The position numbers were made by a program, and so were the translations under genes. A stretch of 64,000 bases of DNA from Akkermansia sp. (GTDB lineage Bacteria > Verrucomicrobiota > Verrucomicrobiia > Verrucomicrobiales > Akkermansiaceae), in NCBI GenBank assembly GCA_017555205.1, contig JAFZGW010000013.1, forward strand, positions 248,001 to 312,000, given 5' to 3'. This document shows, piece by piece, positions 8,095 to 15,446 of the stretch. Numbering within the stretch: the first letter of the stretch is position 1; each line of letters opens with the position of its first letter. The notes beneath the pieces are model-generated. The model had not been told where the DNA came from and did not search any database. It saw only the letters and a list, made by a program, of their open reading frames with translations.

Positions 8095-9219
8095 ATGGAA
8101 GCATACAGCATGAAAAACCCGTTTCCTGCCACGGTGGTAGGAGTTCGCCCCGTCACCAAACCCGGCAGCGCCAAAGAAACCATTCATGTGGACTATTCAC
8201 TCGAAGGTTCCGGCATGAGCTACGTCACCGGTGACGCACTGGGTGTCATCCCCTGCAACGACCCGGCATTGGTAGATGCCCTCATCGCGGCTGTCGGCCT
8301 GAATCCCGAAGCCGAAGTGCCTACCCCCTGCGGAACGACTACATTAAAAGAGGCTCTTACAACCTCCTGCGATATCACTAACCTCAAGAAACCTGTTCTG
8401 ACCAAGTGGAACGCTGTAGCAAACAGCGCCAAACTTGCTGCGATTCTCGAAGACAAAGACGCACTCAAGGATTTCTGCTGGGGGCGCGATTTGCTCGATG
8501 TGGCAACTGACCCCGAAATGAAGGCAGAGTTCAGCGATGCCGCCGCCTTCGTTGGCATTTTGGGTAAAATGCTGCCGCGCTTATACTCCATTGCCAGCAG
8601 CCCGGATGCAGTCCCCGGCCAGGTTTCCCTGTGCGTGGGCGCCGTACGCTACACTACAGCTGAACGTCAGCGCGGCGGTGTATGCTCCACTTACATGGCA
8701 GACCGCATTGCCGCAGGCGACAAGGTACGCGTGTTTGTTCACAGCAACAAAAACTTCCGCCTTCCCGAGGATGGCAATACCCCCATCATCATGGTTGGTC
8801 CCGGCACAGGTATCGCCCCCTTCCGCGCTTTCTGGCAGCAGCGCGTGGCAGATGGTGCCACCGGTCCCATGTGGCTCTTCTTCGGCAACCCCTATCAGGC
8901 CACCGACAGCTGCTACGAGGACGAACTGGCTCCGCTTGTCGAGAGCGGCAAGCTCAAGCTCTCCGTAGCTTGGAGCCGTGACCAGGCCTACAAGATTTAC
9001 GTACAGAACCTGATGGAGCAAGCAGCAGATGAAATCTGGGCATGGCTTGAACAGGGTGCAGCCGTTTACATGTGCGGCGACGCTAACCGCATGGCAAAAG
9101 ACGTTGAAAAGGCCTTGCTTAACATCATTGCAACCAAGGGAGCTCGCAGCGAAGAAGAAGCCGCTGCCTACTTGGCCGATATGAAAAAAGCCAAGCGCTA
9201 CCAGAAAGACGTGTACTAA
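8095..9219 (+). CDS. CysJ-like flavoprotein reductase (FAD/NADPH module without flavodoxin domain)
   Basis: The 374-residue product matches the FAD- and NADPH-binding half of sulfite reductase flavoprotein CysJ and cytochrome P450 reductase. It has the FAD motif RLYSIASS, the FAD-pyrophosphate segment GGVCSTYMAD, the NADPH loop GPGTGIAPFRAFWQQR, and the C-terminal YMCGDANRMAKDVE and terminal aromatic Y. The flavodoxin-like FMN domain of full CysJ (about 600 residues) is absent. It would move electrons from NADPH to an acceptor, possibly a separate flavodoxin or the sulfite reductase haemoprotein, neither of which is in the window. The ATG at 8095 is used; ATG at 8110 is also possible. A rho-independent terminator follows. 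Confidence 0.8.
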   Translation: MEAYSMKNPFPATVVGVRPVTKPGSAKETIHVDYSLEGSGMSYVTGDALGVIPCNDPALVDALIAAVGLNPEAEVPTPCGTTTLKEALTTSCDITNLKKPVLTKWNAVANSAKLAAILEDKDALKDFCWGRDLLDVATDPEMKAEFSDAAAFVGILGKMLPRLYSIASSPDAVPGQVSLCVGAVRYTTAERQRGGVCSTYMADRIAAGDKVRVFVHSNKNFRLPEDGNTPIIMVGPGTGIAPFRAFWQQRVADGATGPMWLFFGNPYQATDSCYEDELAPLVESGKLKLSVAWSRDQAYKIYVQNLMEQAADEIWAWLEQGAAVYMCGDANRMAKDVEKALLNIIATKGARSEEEAAAYLADMKKAKRYQKDVY

Positions 9220-9240
9220 TTAATCGGTACCATATCTTCA

Positions 9241-9280
9241 AAAAAACACCCGCTGCAAGAACGCTGCGGGTGTTTTTTTT
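9241..9280 (+). terminator. Rho-independent terminator after the reductase gene
   Basis: The arms ACACCCGC and GCGGGTGT form a stem followed by eight T residues, 22 bases past the stop codon. Confidence 0.85.
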
Positions 9281-9312
9281 ATCGGGAGTGTTGCCACACG
9301 CCCGAGATTGAC

Positions 9313-9345
9313 ACAAAAAAAAGCAGCCTTCAACAGGCTGCTTTT
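9313..9345 (-). terminator. Terminator of the tRNA-Thr/tRNA-Lys operon
   Basis: On the minus strand AAGCAGCC / GGCTGCTT form a stem with a 7-nt loop followed by a run of T, just downstream of the last tRNA-Lys gene. Confidence 0.85.
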
Positions 9346-9348
9346 CAA

Positions 9349-9421
9349 TACCCCCTCGCGGACTCGAACCGCGGACAAATTGATTAAGAGTCAACTGCTC
9401 TACCAACTGAGCTAAGGAGGC
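9349..9421 (-). tRNA. tRNA-Lys(CTT), copy 2
   Basis: A 73-nt cloverleaf is readable on the minus strand: acceptor GCCTCCT with AGGGGGT, D arm AGCTCAGTTGGTAGAGC, anticodon stem GTTGA/TCAAT closing loop CTCTTAA with anticodon CTT, and T arm CCGCGGTTCGAGTCCGCG. The CCA end is not encoded. It is identical to the copy 112 bp upstream. Confidence 0.95.
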
Positions 9422-9460
9422 TTTTCTGTAGTGCATCACTTCAAGCTGCTCACAGGCTAG

Positions 9461-9533
9461 TACCCCCTCGCGGACTCGAACCGCGGACAAATTGATTAAG
9501 AGTCAACTGCTCTACCAACTGAGCTAAGGAGGC
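9461..9533 (-). tRNA. tRNA-Lys(CTT), copy 1
   Basis: Identical in all 73 bases to the following tRNA-Lys(CTT), with the same anticodon loop CTCTTAA. It lies between tRNA-Thr and the second copy within one transcription unit. Flanking bases differ, so the duplication is limited to the mature tRNA or is kept alike by gene conversion. Confidence 0.95.
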
Positions 9534-9584
9534 ACTTTGTCTGTGAGCACCCTGCATCTGTTCGACCTCGGAAGAGAGAGCCTA

Positions 9585-9656
9585 AGCCGCTGGTCAGATT
9601 TGAACTGACGACCCACGCATTACGAATGCGTTGCTCTACCCCTGAGCTACAGCGGC
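9585..9656 (-). tRNA. tRNA-Thr(CGT)
   Basis: A 72-nt cloverleaf on the minus strand with acceptor GCCGCTG/CAGCGGC, anticodon stem ACGCA/TGCGT and loop TTCGTAA, so the anticodon is CGT (reads ACG). It is the first gene of a three-tRNA operon. Confidence 0.95.
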
Positions 9657-9675
9657 AGATGCTGTGTGCAGGGGC

Positions 9676-9704
9676 AGTATAGCACACGCTATCCAACTAT
9701 GCAA
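9676..9704 (-). promoter_or_regulatory. Promoter of the tRNA operon
   Basis: On the minus strand, TTGCAT (9699-9704), a 17-bp spacer and TATACT (9676-9681) lie about 20 bases before the tRNA-Thr 5' end. Confidence 0.75.
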
Positions 9705-9753
9705 GCAAAATTTTCAAAAAAGTTAATTTTTTTTACGAGTCTACATTTTAGTA

Positions 9754-9782
9754 TTGATTTTAGGCGTACAAGAGACTAAAAT
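9754..9782 (+). promoter_or_regulatory. Promoter of nagB
   Basis: TTGATT (9754-9759), 17 bp, TAAAAT (9777-9782); the nagB ATG at 9792 follows after 9 bases, leaving almost no leader. Confidence 0.7.
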
Positions 9783-9791
9783 AACTCTGCT

Positions 9792-10535
9792 ATGACATAC
9801 GAAGTTTTCGAAACTCCGCAGGCTGCCGCGAAGCAACTCGCTGCAGAAGTTGCAGAACTCATCCGCAGCCGCGCCGCTGAAGGCAAGGGTGTAGTATTGG
9901 GCCTGGCCACAGGTGCAACTCCCCTTCCTTTCTATGCTGAACTGATTCGCCTGCACAAGGAAGAGGGTCTGTCTTTCAAGAACGTAACCACCTTCAACTT
10001 GGACGAGTACACCGGTCTGCCCCACGAGCACGTGGAGTCCTACTGGTACTTCATGCACACCAATCTGTTCAACCACATCGACATCCCCGCCGAAAACATC
10101 AACCTGCCCTGCGGTACTCTGGCACAGGAGGAGATTCCCGCTCACTGCCAGGCCTATGAGGACAAGATTAAGGCTTGCGGCGGTCTCGACCTGCAGATTC
10201 TCGGCATTGGTCGCACCGGCCACATCGGCTTCAACGAACCCGGTTCCGATGACACCACCATCACCCGTCAGGTAACACTCGATGACCTGACCAAGACCGA
10301 CGCAGCTCCTGCATTCGGCGGTTTTGAGAACGTGCCCTGCACCGCTATCACCATGGGTGTAGCTACCATCATGGGCGCCAAGAAGGTTCGCCTGATGGCT
10401 TGGGGTGAGAAGAAGGCTTCCATCGTGAACAAGGCTATCAATGGCCCTGTGACTGTAGACGTGGCCGCTTCCTACCTGCAGAAGCACCCGGACGCCAAGT
10501 ACTTCTTGGACACCCCGGCTGCCGCTGAGCTGTAA
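9792..10535 (+). CDS. nagB: Glucosamine-6-phosphate deaminase
   Basis: Converts glucosamine-6-phosphate to fructose-6-phosphate and ammonia, the last step of amino-sugar catabolism, which fits a host-glycan user. The 247-residue length is normal. Visible landmarks are the phosphate-binding GLATGATPLPFY, the catalytic-base motif TFNLDEYTGL, the active-site GIGRTGHIGFNEPGS with the His and Glu of the ring-opening relay, and the late VTVDVAASYLQ..P. The E. coli enzyme has Asp where this one has Thr (NDGHI versus RTGHI), a change also known in other NagB lineages, so activity is still expected. It is a single-gene unit bounded by a near-leaderless promoter and a strong terminator. No nagA lies nearby. 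Confidence 0.92.
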   Translation: MTYEVFETPQAAAKQLAAEVAELIRSRAAEGKGVVLGLATGATPLPFYAELIRLHKEEGLSFKNVTTFNLDEYTGLPHEHVESYWYFMHTNLFNHIDIPAENINLPCGTLAQEEIPAHCQAYEDKIKACGGLDLQILGIGRTGHIGFNEPGSDDTTITRQVTLDDLTKTDAAPAFGGFENVPCTAITMGVATIMGAKKVRLMAWGEKKASIVNKAINGPVTVDVAASYLQKHPDAKYFLDTPAAAEL

Positions 10536-10558
10536 AGCCGAGCACAGAATTCCTTTTC

Positions 10559-10594
10559 AAGAGCCGGTGGTCAAAAACCCCGGCTCTTTTTTTT
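10559..10594 (+). terminator. Rho-independent terminator after nagB
   Basis: AAGAGCCGG / CCGGCTCTT (10559-10567, 10580-10588) followed by eight T residues. Confidence 0.9.
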
Positions 10595-10619
10595 CTTTCA
10601 TCCTACTAATTCAAGCTCC

Positions 10620-11711
10620 GTGCATCTCTACGTACACATACCCTTCTGCCTACGCATCTGCCCCTACTGTGCCTTCTACAAACACATGTTGGGACGCACG
10701 GATTTGGAAGGCTTTGTACGCGCGGTAGCAGCGGAAGCTCGCCTGAGACTCCCGCAAGGCTATGCGCCGGAAACCATTTATTTTGGCGGGGGAACGCCCA
10801 GTCTACTCTCCCCTAAACACCTCGATATCCTTGTAGACGGACTAAAAGAAGTAGTCAACTTCTCACAGGTACGAGAATGGAGTTTTGAGAGCAACCCTGC
10901 CACCTTCACCACAGCCAAGGCTGAGCAGTGGGCCAAGCTGGGTATAACGCGCGTATCCCTCGGAGCGCAGAGCTTTGAACCTGAGCTGCTGAAGCTGCTT
11001 GGGCGCACACACAGCCCGCAGCAGATTGAACAAAGCGTGGCGATGCTACGAGCGGCAGGCATACCACAGGTGAATATAGACCTCATGTTCTCCCTACCCG
11101 GGCAAACCCTCACGCAGTGGCAGCATACACTGGAATGCGCCATTGCATTGCTGCCGGAGCATGTGTCCACATACAATCTCACCTACGAGGAAGATACTGC
11201 TTTCTTCGAAACATTCGGCGCGGAAGCCAATGATGAAGACACCGATGTGGCCATGTTCACCATGGCGGATTCTCTGCTCACAAGCGCAGGTTACCGCCAT
11301 TACGAAATATCAAACTTTGCCAGAGACGGGAAAATATCGCACCACAATCTCGCCTGCTGGAGGGGGGAAGATTACTATGGTCTAGGACCGGGTGCCTATG
11401 GCACCATCAACGGCTCCCGTTACCGCAATACGGAAGACACCACAGCCTACATTGCTGCTCTAAAAGAAGGTCACCTGCCGGAACACAGCAGCGAAATCAT
11501 CAGCCCCGAAGCTCGCCGCACCGAGCTACTGGGGCTGTGTCTGCGCACAGATGAAGGTCTGCCGCCCGAACTACTCCGACCACAGGATAAAAGGCTTGTG
11601 GAGATGCTCATACAGGAAGAGCTGGCCACTCTGCGAGCGGATGGCAGTCTACTGCTCACCCTGCGCGGGCGCCTGCTGGCAGATGAAATTGCCGTACAGC
11701 TGCTCGGCTAA
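10620..11711 (+). CDS. hemW: Radical SAM haem chaperone HemW (coproporphyrinogen oxidase-like)
   Basis: The 363-residue product begins at a GTG and opens with LYVHIPFCLRICPYCAFYK, the HemW/HemN signature carrying the CxxxCxxC that binds the radical SAM [4Fe-4S] cluster, plus an extra Cys. FGGGTPSLL and NIDLMFSLPGQT follow as SAM-binding and core motifs. The HemN-C domain is in the last 100 residues. The N-terminus lacks the extension of true oxygen-independent coproporphyrinogen oxidase HemN, so HemW (haem insertion into respiratory proteins) is preferred. The start is fixed because the CxxxCxxC lies only 10 residues in. It is convergent with the Sel1-nadE unit; the gap is 12 bases. Confidence 0.88.
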   Translation: MHLYVHIPFCLRICPYCAFYKHMLGRTDLEGFVRAVAAEARLRLPQGYAPETIYFGGGTPSLLSPKHLDILVDGLKEVVNFSQVREWSFESNPATFTTAKAEQWAKLGITRVSLGAQSFEPELLKLLGRTHSPQQIEQSVAMLRAAGIPQVNIDLMFSLPGQTLTQWQHTLECAIALLPEHVSTYNLTYEEDTAFFETFGAEANDEDTDVAMFTMADSLLTSAGYRHYEISNFARDGKISHHNLACWRGEDYYGLGPGAYGTINGSRYRNTEDTTAYIAALKEGHLPEHSSEIISPEARRTELLGLCLRTDEGLPPELLRPQDKRLVEMLIQEELATLRADGSLLLTLRGRLLADEIAVQLLG

Positions 11712-11723
11712 AAGCAGAACAGT

Positions 11724-12158
11724 TCAGCTCTCAGCAGCCAGTTCGGCCTCAACCTCCTGCAAAAGCTCTTCGGCATCCGAATCGTGCCCACCCATGTAAT
11801 CGATACAACGCTGTAACCATTCTTTGGCCGAGTACAAATTACGGGGCATCCCAATCCCCTCAAAACAAATACGCGCATACCAATACCAGGGGTCCGGATT
11901 GAGAGATTTTTCCGCAACGTCCTTCAATACACGCGCACCCTCTTCTTGCGGCCAAGGACAGAAATGCCCGTAGAACAAACTATCCAGCGCCAAAGCATAA
12001 GCACTCTCTATGTAACCGAGAGCGGCAGCCTTGCTATGGTATAAGAATGCCTTCTGAGCATCCTGACGCACCCCGCAGCCCCCATAGCGATAGGCATCCC
12101 CCAACCGATACAAGGCATCAACGTCACCGGCCTCGGCAGCTCGAAGCAGTTTTTGCAT
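11724..12158 (-). CDS. Sel1-repeat protein
   Basis: A 144-residue protein starting 7 bases after the nadE stop. It carries Sel1-like helical repeats: residues about 10-50 (DALYRLGDAYRYGGCG...AFLYHSKAAALGY) and about 85-125 (WYWYARICFEGIG...AKEWLQRCIDY), with the Gly and Ala spacing typical of Sel1 modules, which act as protein-binding scaffolds. No signal peptide is seen, so it is probably cytoplasmic. The longer reading frame reaching back into nadE is only overlap; the ATG at 12158 is the first sensible start outside nadE. Its position suggests cotranscription with nadE, though a functional link is unproven. Confidence 0.75.
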   Translation of the reverse strand: MQKLLRAAEAGDVDALYRLGDAYRYGGCGVRQDAQKAFLYHSKAAALGYIESAYALALDSLFYGHFCPWPQEEGARVLKDVAEKSLNPDPWYWYARICFEGIGMPRNLYSAKEWLQRCIDYMGGHDSDAEELLQEVEAELAAES

Positions 12159-12165
12159 ACCAATA

Positions 12166-14097
12166 TCAAGGCCTGAACCACAATGTTCCACACACATCCG
12201 TCGGCATGCGCCAGTCTCCACGCGGAGAAAGAGCAATCGTGCCCACTTTGGGGCCATCCGGCACACATGTGCGCTTAAACTGCTGAGTAAAGAAGCGGCG
12301 CAGGAACGTGCGCAAAGTGCTCTCCACCAGAGCTTCATCGTACTCACCGGCAAAGGTATGCAAAGCCAACGCGCGGAGTTTGTCGGGCTCGGCGCCATAT
12401 TTGATGAAATGGTAGAGGAAGAAATCATGCAAGTCGTACGGCCCGAGGATTTCCTCAGTCTTCTGATCAATCTTACCGTCATCGGAAGGCGGCAGCAACT
12501 CAGGGCTCACAGGCGTAGCATTTACATCCCTCAGCACGGCAGCAAGCTCAGGCTCAGACTTAGTAGCAGCGTATTCTATCAAACAACGAATGAGAGATTT
12601 GGGAATAGAGCAGTTCACGCCATACATGCTCATGTGATCACCATTGTAAGTAGCCCAGCCAAGAGCAATTTCGGAAAGGTCGCCGGTACCCACCACCATG
12701 CCACCGGTCTTATTAGCCAAGTTCATGAGCAACTTAGTGCGCTCGCGCGCCTGCACGTTTTCGTAGGTATTGGTACGCTGCGAGGGGTCAAAATCCAAAT
12801 CTTTGAAGTGCAGCAGACAAGCTTCCTTAATATTCACCTCCTTAAAGGAACAACCCAGCAACTGAATCATCTTGACGGCATTGTTGTATGTGCGCCCGGT
12901 CGTGCCGAATCCCGGCATTGTAATAGCCAGAATACAGTCATTACTACGCCCCAGCAGTTTGCATGCACGATCACACACCAACAGAGCCAGCGTGCTGTCT
13001 AGGCCGCCCGATACCCCAATTACCAAAGTTTTAGCATAGGCACATTCCACACGCTTAGCCAATGCAGCAGCCTGAATATTGAGAATTTCCTCACAGCGCT
13101 CAGCTGCAACCTCAGGCGCAGGCACAAACGGGCGCGCCGGCAGATAAGCATAGCGCAGGTCGCAAGGTGGACTATCAATATCAACGGAACTGCAAACTAC
13201 ACGGCGAGGTGCAGGCCAATCCGCCTGTAATAAAGTATCTGTAAATGTGCTCTCACTCAAACGTGCAGCACCCAAACGCTGCATATCAACATCTGCATAA
13301 ATGACACTGAGTTCACGACTGAACGGCACATTTTGAGCCGCCACTCGCCCATTCACAGCAATCAGTGCCGAACCACCGCACACGCCATCCTGAGTACTCT
13401 CCCCCACCCCGGCGCCGGCGTGCACATACGCCGCCACACAACTTCCACTGCGTGCTGCCAACAGATTTCGTGTATAGTCAGCACGCCCGGCCAGTGTAAT
13501 CGCGGCAGAGGGGTTCAATATCACACGAGCCCCCTGCATGGCCAATCGAGTGGACGGTGGAAGCAGAGCCGCCGTGTCGTCACCGATTTCCACACCAAAA
13601 CAGAAGTCGGCTCCGGCATCGAAAAGTAAATCCGCCCCAATGGGAATGCGGAAGAAATCCCCGAAGACATTAACCTCTGTCCGGGTAATCATGGAAGCAG
13701 AGCTGAACTGGCGCCGCTCGTAGCTCTCACGTTTATTGGGTATAACACTCTTGGGCACAAATCCCCGCACAACACCATTCTGCACAACAGCCGCTACGTT
13801 GAACAGCATATCATCCAGCAGAATAGGCAACCCTACAACCGAAATCACCGGCAAATCTGCGGTTTCGCGAGCAAAACGGGTCAAAGCAGTCTCCGCCGCG
13901 CGCAGTAGAGTCGGGTTAAAAAACAAATCAGCACATGAGGCTGAGGTTATAGACAGCTCGGGAAACACCACAACTGTGGCACCCTGCTGAGCCACCTCAC
14001 GAGTGGCTGCTATCAGTTCCGTTGTATTGAAATCAACATCTGCCACGCGCACGCGAGGCACTGCAGCCGCTAATCTGTAATAGCCGAATGTGCTCAT
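12166..14097 (-). CDS. nadE: NAD+ synthase with nitrilase domain; glutaminase Cys replaced by Gly
   Basis: Makes NAD+ from deamido-NAD+, ATP and a nitrogen source. The 643-residue length and layout fit two-domain NadE: nitrilase domain (1-270) and synthetase (330-643). The synthetase is intact: SGGLDS (362-367), TGDLSEIALGWATYNGDHMS and a C-terminal KRT..P segment. In the nitrilase domain the triad Glu (FPELS, Glu47) and Lys (VPKSV, Lys116) are present, but the segment that is normally EICED reads EIGDD, putting Gly172 where the nucleophile Cys belongs. Glutamine hydrolysis should then fail, implying free ammonia use or another ammonia donor (inference). The ATG at 14097 is supported by a promoter ending 10 bases upstream; the longer frame runs into the divergent folP promoter. 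A Sel1 gene follows. Confidence 0.88.
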   Translation of the reverse strand: MSTFGYYRLAAAVPRVRVADVDFNTTELIAATREVAQQGATVVVFPELSITSASCADLFFNPTLLRAAETALTRFARETADLPVISVVGLPILLDDMLFNVAAVVQNGVVRGFVPKSVIPNKRESYERRQFSSASMITRTEVNVFGDFFRIPIGADLLFDAGADFCFGVEIGDDTAALLPPSTRLAMQGARVILNPSAAITLAGRADYTRNLLAARSGSCVAAYVHAGAGVGESTQDGVCGGSALIAVNGRVAAQNVPFSRELSVIYADVDMQRLGAARLSESTFTDTLLQADWPAPRRVVCSSVDIDSPPCDLRYAYLPARPFVPAPEVAAERCEEILNIQAAALAKRVECAYAKTLVIGVSGGLDSTLALLVCDRACKLLGRSNDCILAITMPGFGTTGRTYNNAVKMIQLLGCSFKEVNIKEACLLHFKDLDFDPSQRTNTYENVQARERTKLLMNLANKTGGMVVGTGDLSEIALGWATYNGDHMSMYGVNCSIPKSLIRCLIEYAATKSEPELAAVLRDVNATPVSPELLPPSDDGKIDQKTEEILGPYDLHDFFLYHFIKYGAEPDKLRALALHTFAGEYDEALVESTLRTFLRRFFTQQFKRTCVPDGPKVGTIALSPRGDWRMPTDVCGTLWFRP

Positions 14098-14107
14098 CTC
14101 GCCGTTT

Positions 14108-14135
14108 ATTCTGACAGAAACCGCACGAATGTCAA
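14108..14135 (-). promoter_or_regulatory. Promoter of nadE
   Basis: On the minus strand, consensus TTGACA (14130-14135), a 16-bp spacer and CAGAAT (14108-14113), with the ATG at 14097 after 10 bases. Confidence 0.6.
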
Positions 14136-14179
14136 CTAAAAGAATTGCACAACTTCGCATCTTAGACTTTTCTTTTTCC

Positions 14180-14208
14180 TTGCCGAGCCGTTGAAATGGC
14201 GCTATACT
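14180..14208 (+). promoter_or_regulatory. Promoter of folP
   Basis: TTGCCG (14180-14185), 17 bp, TATACT (14203-14208); the folP ATG is 13 bases downstream. Confidence 0.7.
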
Positions 14209-14221
14209 CAGCCCACAGGCT

Positions 14222-15061
14222 ATGAGAACTTGGCACCTGCGAAATGAAATATGGCAACTCCCCGCATCGGGTGGCATCATGGGTATATTAAATGTCACCC
14301 CGGACTCATTCTCGGACGGAGGCCAACACAATACCATCGAATCCGCACTTGCGCATGCGGAACTCATGGTACGAGAAGGAGCTCATATTATCGATGTTGG
14401 CGGAGAATCCACCCGCCCCGGTGCTGAACCGATATCTGAATGTGAGGAAACAAGGCGAGTTCTGCCCGTAATCTCCGCTTTGCGCAATCAACACCCGACA
14501 CTTCGGATTTCTATAGATACCCGTCATGCCGAAGTTGCAGCAGCAGCTCTGCATGCAGGCGCTGACATTGTAAACGACATCGGCGGATTAACGTCTGAGC
14601 CCATGCGCCGTTTATGTGCTGCGACGCCCTGCGGAATTATACTCATGCACATGAAAGGAACGCCGGCCACCATGCAACAATCACCTTGCTACCAAGATGT
14701 TGTAGCTGAGGTCCGAGCATTTTTTAACCAACAAGTCACTTTGGCGGTGAAAGCAGGTATTAACCCCGAGCGCATTTGCCTGGACCCCGGTATAGGTTTT
14801 GGAAAAACGACGGAACATAACCTCACTCTAATCGCGCATCTGCAGGAGCTGCGAATCAACAATCTGCCTATCATGATGGCGCTGTCGCGCAAGCGCTTCA
14901 TCTCAGAGCTGTTGGGGAGAAATGCCCCGCCGAAAACAGATTCCACACCTACGGTTGCTTTGTCCTTATTGGCTGCTGAGCGCGGCGCGGATTTGCACCG
15001 AGTGCACGATGTCGCCCCACTTCATCACGCGCTTACCCTACGCCACGCGCTCAAACAATAA
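14222..15061 (+). CDS. folP: Dihydropteroate synthase
   Basis: Condenses p-aminobenzoate with 6-hydroxymethyl-dihydropterin pyrophosphate in folate synthesis and is the sulfonamide target. The 279-residue product shows the two DHPS signatures: GILNVTPDSFSDGG near residue 22 and IDVGGESTRPGAEPI near 59, followed by SIDTRHAEV, VNDIGG, LMHMKGTPATMQ, LDPGIGFGKTTEHN and the late ALSRKRFISELLG. Length and motif order are normal, with no insertion typical of acquired sul resistance enzymes. It is transcribed divergently from nadE, and a strong terminator follows, so it is a single-gene unit. Confidence 0.95.
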   Translation: MRTWHLRNEIWQLPASGGIMGILNVTPDSFSDGGQHNTIESALAHAELMVREGAHIIDVGGESTRPGAEPISECEETRRVLPVISALRNQHPTLRISIDTRHAEVAAAALHAGADIVNDIGGLTSEPMRRLCAATPCGIILMHMKGTPATMQQSPCYQDVVAEVRAFFNQQVTLAVKAGINPERICLDPGIGFGKTTEHNLTLIAHLQELRINNLPIMMALSRKRFISELLGRNAPPKTDSTPTVALSLLAAERGADLHRVHDVAPLHHALTLRHALKQ

Positions 15062-15117
15062 CACTCACTTACAATCAGTTAATTGGCACAGCAAGCTATT
15101 TGCCATCAGCCCGGACA

Positions 15118-15160
15118 AATGAAAGCTCCGTAGCCTCACCCGAGGTACGGAGCTTTCATT
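15118..15160 (+). terminator. Terminator hairpin after folP
   Basis: A perfect 15-bp stem AATGAAAGCTCCGTA / TACGGAGCTTTCATT (15118-15132, 15146-15160). Confidence 0.85.
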
Positions 15161-15409
15161 GCTTTCAAATTCAGACACTCAATAACCGACAGTTTAACCA
15201 GCCGTTAGTGAAATGAAGAATACATAAGGCAGTATACCCATACCAACAGGAAAATCAAGCCTTATTTTGCTTTTTTAACATTTTTCCAATCTTAATACAT
15301 AACAGCAAAATACCCCATCCCGGCAAATCTGTTATCACCGCATATCGCCCTCAATAAGCACCATTCGGCAACAACCGCTAAAAAAGTCATCGGCAATTAA
15401 AGTTTTGAC
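15161..15409. other. AT-rich intergenic stretch
   Basis: About 250 bases between the folP terminator and the promoter of the PAS-SpoIIE gene. It is richer in A and T than the coding regions and holds short T-runs. No ORF, clear promoter pair, long inverted repeat or RNA fold could be recognised in it. Confidence 0.5.
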
Positions 15410-15438
15410 TTGAAAAACGATGAAGAAAAGCGTAAAAA
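15410..15438 (+). promoter_or_regulatory. Candidate promoter of the PAS-SpoIIE phosphatase gene
   Basis: TTGAAA (15410-15415), 17 bp, TAAAAA (15433-15438), then 8 bases to the ATG at 15447. If used, the upstream ATG at 15420 cannot be the start. Confidence 0.5.
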
Positions 15439-15446
15439 CAATAGAG

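Noticed and set aside
9349..9533. Direct repeats as a possible CRISPR or attachment site
   Set aside because: The 73-bp repeat is two identical tRNA-Lys genes; there is no spacer array and no integrase gene.
10195..10245. NagB active-site Asp replaced by Thr as a sign of inactivity
   Set aside because: The residue varies among NagB lineages and the His and Glu of the relay are present, so activity is expected.
11724..12482. A 252-codon form of the Sel1 gene reaching into nadE
   Set aside because: The first 108 codons lie within nadE in another frame and show no Sel1 pattern; the ATG at 12158 fits the repeat boundaries.
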